Origin: Gracilaria gracilis
Lineage: Eukaryota > Rhodophyta > Florideophyceae > Gracilariales > Gracilariaceae
Length of the DNA stretch: 64,000 bases
NCBI GenBank assembly: GCA_030374805.1
Contig: JARGSG010000197.1
Location: forward strand, 558,001 to 622,000
Reading direction: 5' to 3'
Below the pieces are notes generated by a model that ran no database searches, was not told the DNA's origin, and was given only the letters and a program-made list of their open reading frames with translations. Below are positions 62,214-64,000 of this stretch, one piece after another. The first letter of the stretch is position 1, and the number at the start of each line of letters is the position of its first letter. The position numbers and the translations under genes were made by a program.

Positions 62214-62852
62214 CTGGTAGCATATAATAAATAAACGTCTTTCTCTCTGTGTCTCATACCAAGAACCTGTCAGTGGTGAGTGGCACAATTCGCTCGAGAT
62301 CATCCTCGCACCCTTCACTGACGTCGGTTAAACTGCATGTGCCTGTGCCACTCGAGATTCGCTCTTGGATGTACCTTCGGAACATGCACCCAGTGTGCTG
62401 CCCAAATTACGAATTACGACATGTTGTGCGGAGGGACACTGTCTCACGTGCTGCGGGAGCATGTAAAACTAGACTTGGGCTCAGAGACGCTTCAACATGT
62501 CAACTTGTATAAACTGCCACTTACTGGAACAGCAAACTGTAACTACCTCTCACACCTGCCTGGCTCCGACGGCGGGTGACCGCAGTTCGGATTAGGAGTT
62601 TAACGCTCACCGGCACGCTCATCCTGCAACAAAAAGATTCAAAATCATTCCGCACCAACCAGCCACGCCATCATTCGCCAATCGAATCTCGCACCGTCAA
62701 GTTGCACACCTCAGAACAACACACGCGAGCTCAAAAAGCACCCGCCGCCACGGCGCATCGCACGCGCTTTTCCGCCACCGCTATCATAATGTAGTACACA
62801 CCTATACCAAGGGTACACCGCTTACTGTGCACGGCTTGAGCCTCACTAGCGC

Positions 62853-62860
62853 TATATAAA
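62853..62860 (+). promoter_or_regulatory. TATA box of the PiT gene
   Basis: TATATAAA lies 159 nt before the PiT ATG. This is the same octamer and nearly the same spacing as at the GLDC gene. Confidence 0.6.
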
Positions 62861-63018
62861 CAAACCGTCCGGCAGTCGCTGTCCCGCTCTGTTCGAACGT
62901 CCGTCTGGTAGCGTGAGATCAACCCGTACAACCCGTACTGCTTGCGACGGTCCTGTGCTACATTCAAACCCGTTTTTCCGTCTTGCTCTTCCCCCTCCCC
63001 CCCCCCATCTCCCTCATC

Positions 63019-64000
63019 ATGGCTGCACCCACGCTCCAATACAACTGGAACAATGTGCTTCGGGACGTCGTCAACCAAGGCTTGGACGTTGAGCTTGGAG
63101 CTGCCGTGCAGGTAAACTCTGTTGCGAGTTACTACTGGATGGTGGTGGTGGGCGGCATATTCGCCTTTGCCATGGCGTGGGGCATCGGTGCTAATGATGT
63201 CGCAAACGCATTCGCCACTTCTGTCGGTGCTGGCTCACTCAGTCTCAAGTGGGCCTGTGTCATTGCCGCCGTCATGGAGTTCGCAGGCGCTCTTCTGCTC
63301 GGTGGAAATGTGTCTGATACTGTCCGAAAGAAGATCATCGACCCAGATGTGTTTGACCCCAACATGGAAAATGGAGCGCTCAATGGTCCAGAGATGCTCA
63401 TGACTGGCTTTTTGGTTGCGCTCATGGCCGCTACTACATGGCTCGTTATCGCTACCTATCTCAGTCTTCCAGTGTCTACCACCCACTCCATCATTGGTGC
63501 GCTTGTTGGTGTCGGTATTGCCTACCGTGGTGCCGGTACCGTCAACTGGTGGGAGGGTGATTCGTTCAAGAGCAAGCTCAGGGGTGTTGTGGGCGTCATA
63601 TTGTCTTGGATTATATCGCCAGCTGTTTCAGCCATGTTTGCTATCATCTTCTTCATCATTGTGCGTTCACTCGTGTTGCGTCGAAGCGATCCCTTCAGAA
63701 ACGGACTCATCTTCATGCCTTTGTTCTACGGCTTCACAGTTGCGCTTGCAGTGTTTTTCATCATCTACAAGGGTGATTCTCGTTTCGATATTGCCGAGGA
63801 CCTCGGAGTTGGTCCATGCGTTGGTATTGCTCTCGGTTCGGGTTTATTGGTTATGATCGTATCCATCTTCACCATCGTCCCCCTGGCAAAGCGTTACGTT
63901 GAGCGCTGGGAAGTTCGTCAAAAAGAAGCTGCCGAAAACCCAGAGATTGCAGAGAAGGCCAAGGAGAAGTCCCAGAAGGTTGATGCCGCTCTCAAGAAGG
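63019..64000 (+). CDS. PiT-family phosphate transporter, 5' part
   Basis: Sodium- or proton-coupled phosphate symporter (PHO4/PiT, like Pho89). The frame opens with ATG at 63019 and is still open at the window edge, so only ~327 residues are seen. The signature GIGANDVANAFATSVGAGSLSL (first PiT half) and STTHSIIGALVGVGIAY are present. Five to six membrane helices precede a hydrophilic segment (~290 on, RWEVRQKEAAENPEIAEKAK) that begins the large cytoplasmic loop normally found between the two halves. The second half must lie beyond the window. GTAAAC at 63111 resembles a donor, but the frame continues through it and encodes sensible residues. Confidence 0.95.
   Translation, partial: MAAPTLQYNWNNVLRDVVNQGLDVELGAAVQVNSVASYYWMVVVGGIFAFAMAWGIGANDVANAFATSVGAGSLSLKWACVIAAVMEFAGALLLGGNVSDTVRKKIIDPDVFDPNMENGALNGPEMLMTGFLVALMAATTWLVIATYLSLPVSTTHSIIGALVGVGIAYRGAGTVNWWEGDSFKSKLRGVVGVILSWIISPAVSAMFAIIFFIIVRSLVLRRSDPFRNGLIFMPLFYGFTVALAVFFIIYKGDSRFDIAEDLGVGPCVGIALGSGLLVMIVSIFTIVPLAKRYVERWEVRQKEAAENPEIAEKAKEKSQKVDAALKK

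Larger units (their letters stand above)
61454..63018. other. Intergenic region upstream of PiT gene
   Basis: 1.56 kb. Contains a short tandem GTACACAACGTGCCCTCC (x2, about 61750-61790), a perfect hairpin at 62191-62213 and a TATA box at 62853. Frames here are GC-driven shadows. Confidence 0.45.

Noticed and set aside
1..64000. tRNA or rRNA genes, CRISPR arrays, bacterial operons, defence systems
   Set aside because: No T-loop/acceptor combination, repeat-spacer array or ribosome-binding-site-led gene chain was seen; genes are eukaryotic with GT-AG introns. A tRNAscan and Infernal run would settle small RNAs.

Overview
The window is nuclear DNA of a eukaryote. It carries a Ty1/copia retrotransposon, LINE remnants, GT-AG introns of about 90-290 nt, eS30, a MYST acetyltransferase, the mitochondrial glycine decarboxylase P-protein and a protein with a bipartite plastid-lumen-type leader. 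Most genes are single-exon, several of the short ones have one or two introns, and repeats fill the gaps. The best guess is an intron-poor florideophyte red alga (Chondrus-like). That is an inference from architecture and cannot be proved from this window.

Layout. 1-252 is CG/GT-rich low-complexity DNA. 253-6603 is a complete copia element on the minus strand: two identical 205-bp LTRs, a 5-bp target-site duplication (CGCTG), a tRNA primer site and one intact 1,390-aa gag-pol frame. It sits in the 3' flank of a PP2A B56 gene, which is divergent from pyridoxal kinase. 9.6-10.3 kb holds a small spliced membrane-protein gene. 10.8-18.5 kb has an exocyst Sec6-like gene, a foldback plus LINE remnant, and a 1,321-aa membrane protein with Sel1 repeats. 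20-28 kb has a PKD-like/acidic-tail protein, WDR26/GID7 with a nine-codon terminal exon, two unknown genes and a spliced ROMO1/Mgr2. 28-34 kb has phosphopantetheine adenylyltransferase, a repeat cluster with a long hairpin, a two-exon probable mitochondrial protein and a spliced secretory-pathway membrane protein. 34-40 kb has HemW-like radical SAM and MYST genes in divergent arrangement, then eS30 with a 4-nt first exon. 41.7-47 kb has convergent glutamate dehydrogenase and glycine decarboxylase genes. 48-57 kb has ZNF598/Hel2, a 3.4-kb gap and a membrane-anchored subtilase-like pseudoenzyme. 57-64 kb has LINE remnants, a GH37 trehalase, a probable thylakoid-lumen protein and the 5' part of a PiT phosphate transporter that runs off the window.

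Functional picture. The genes are housekeeping: amino-acid nitrogen metabolism (GDH, GLDC), cofactors (PdxK, PPAT, HemW-like), protein quality control (ZNF598, WDR26/GID7), trafficking, chromatin and translation. They are not a functional cluster. I found no CRISPR, bacterial operon or defence system. The most unusual items are the intact copia insertion, the pseudo-subtilase, the PKD/acidic protein, the inverted repeat at 29346-29485 and the LINE family with GA-rich tails. Six reconstructed spliced genes (9626-10326, 26061-26406, 30909-31543, 32035-33534, 39442-39815, 60859-61453) and a WDR26 terminal exon are missed or misread if only single open frames are considered.
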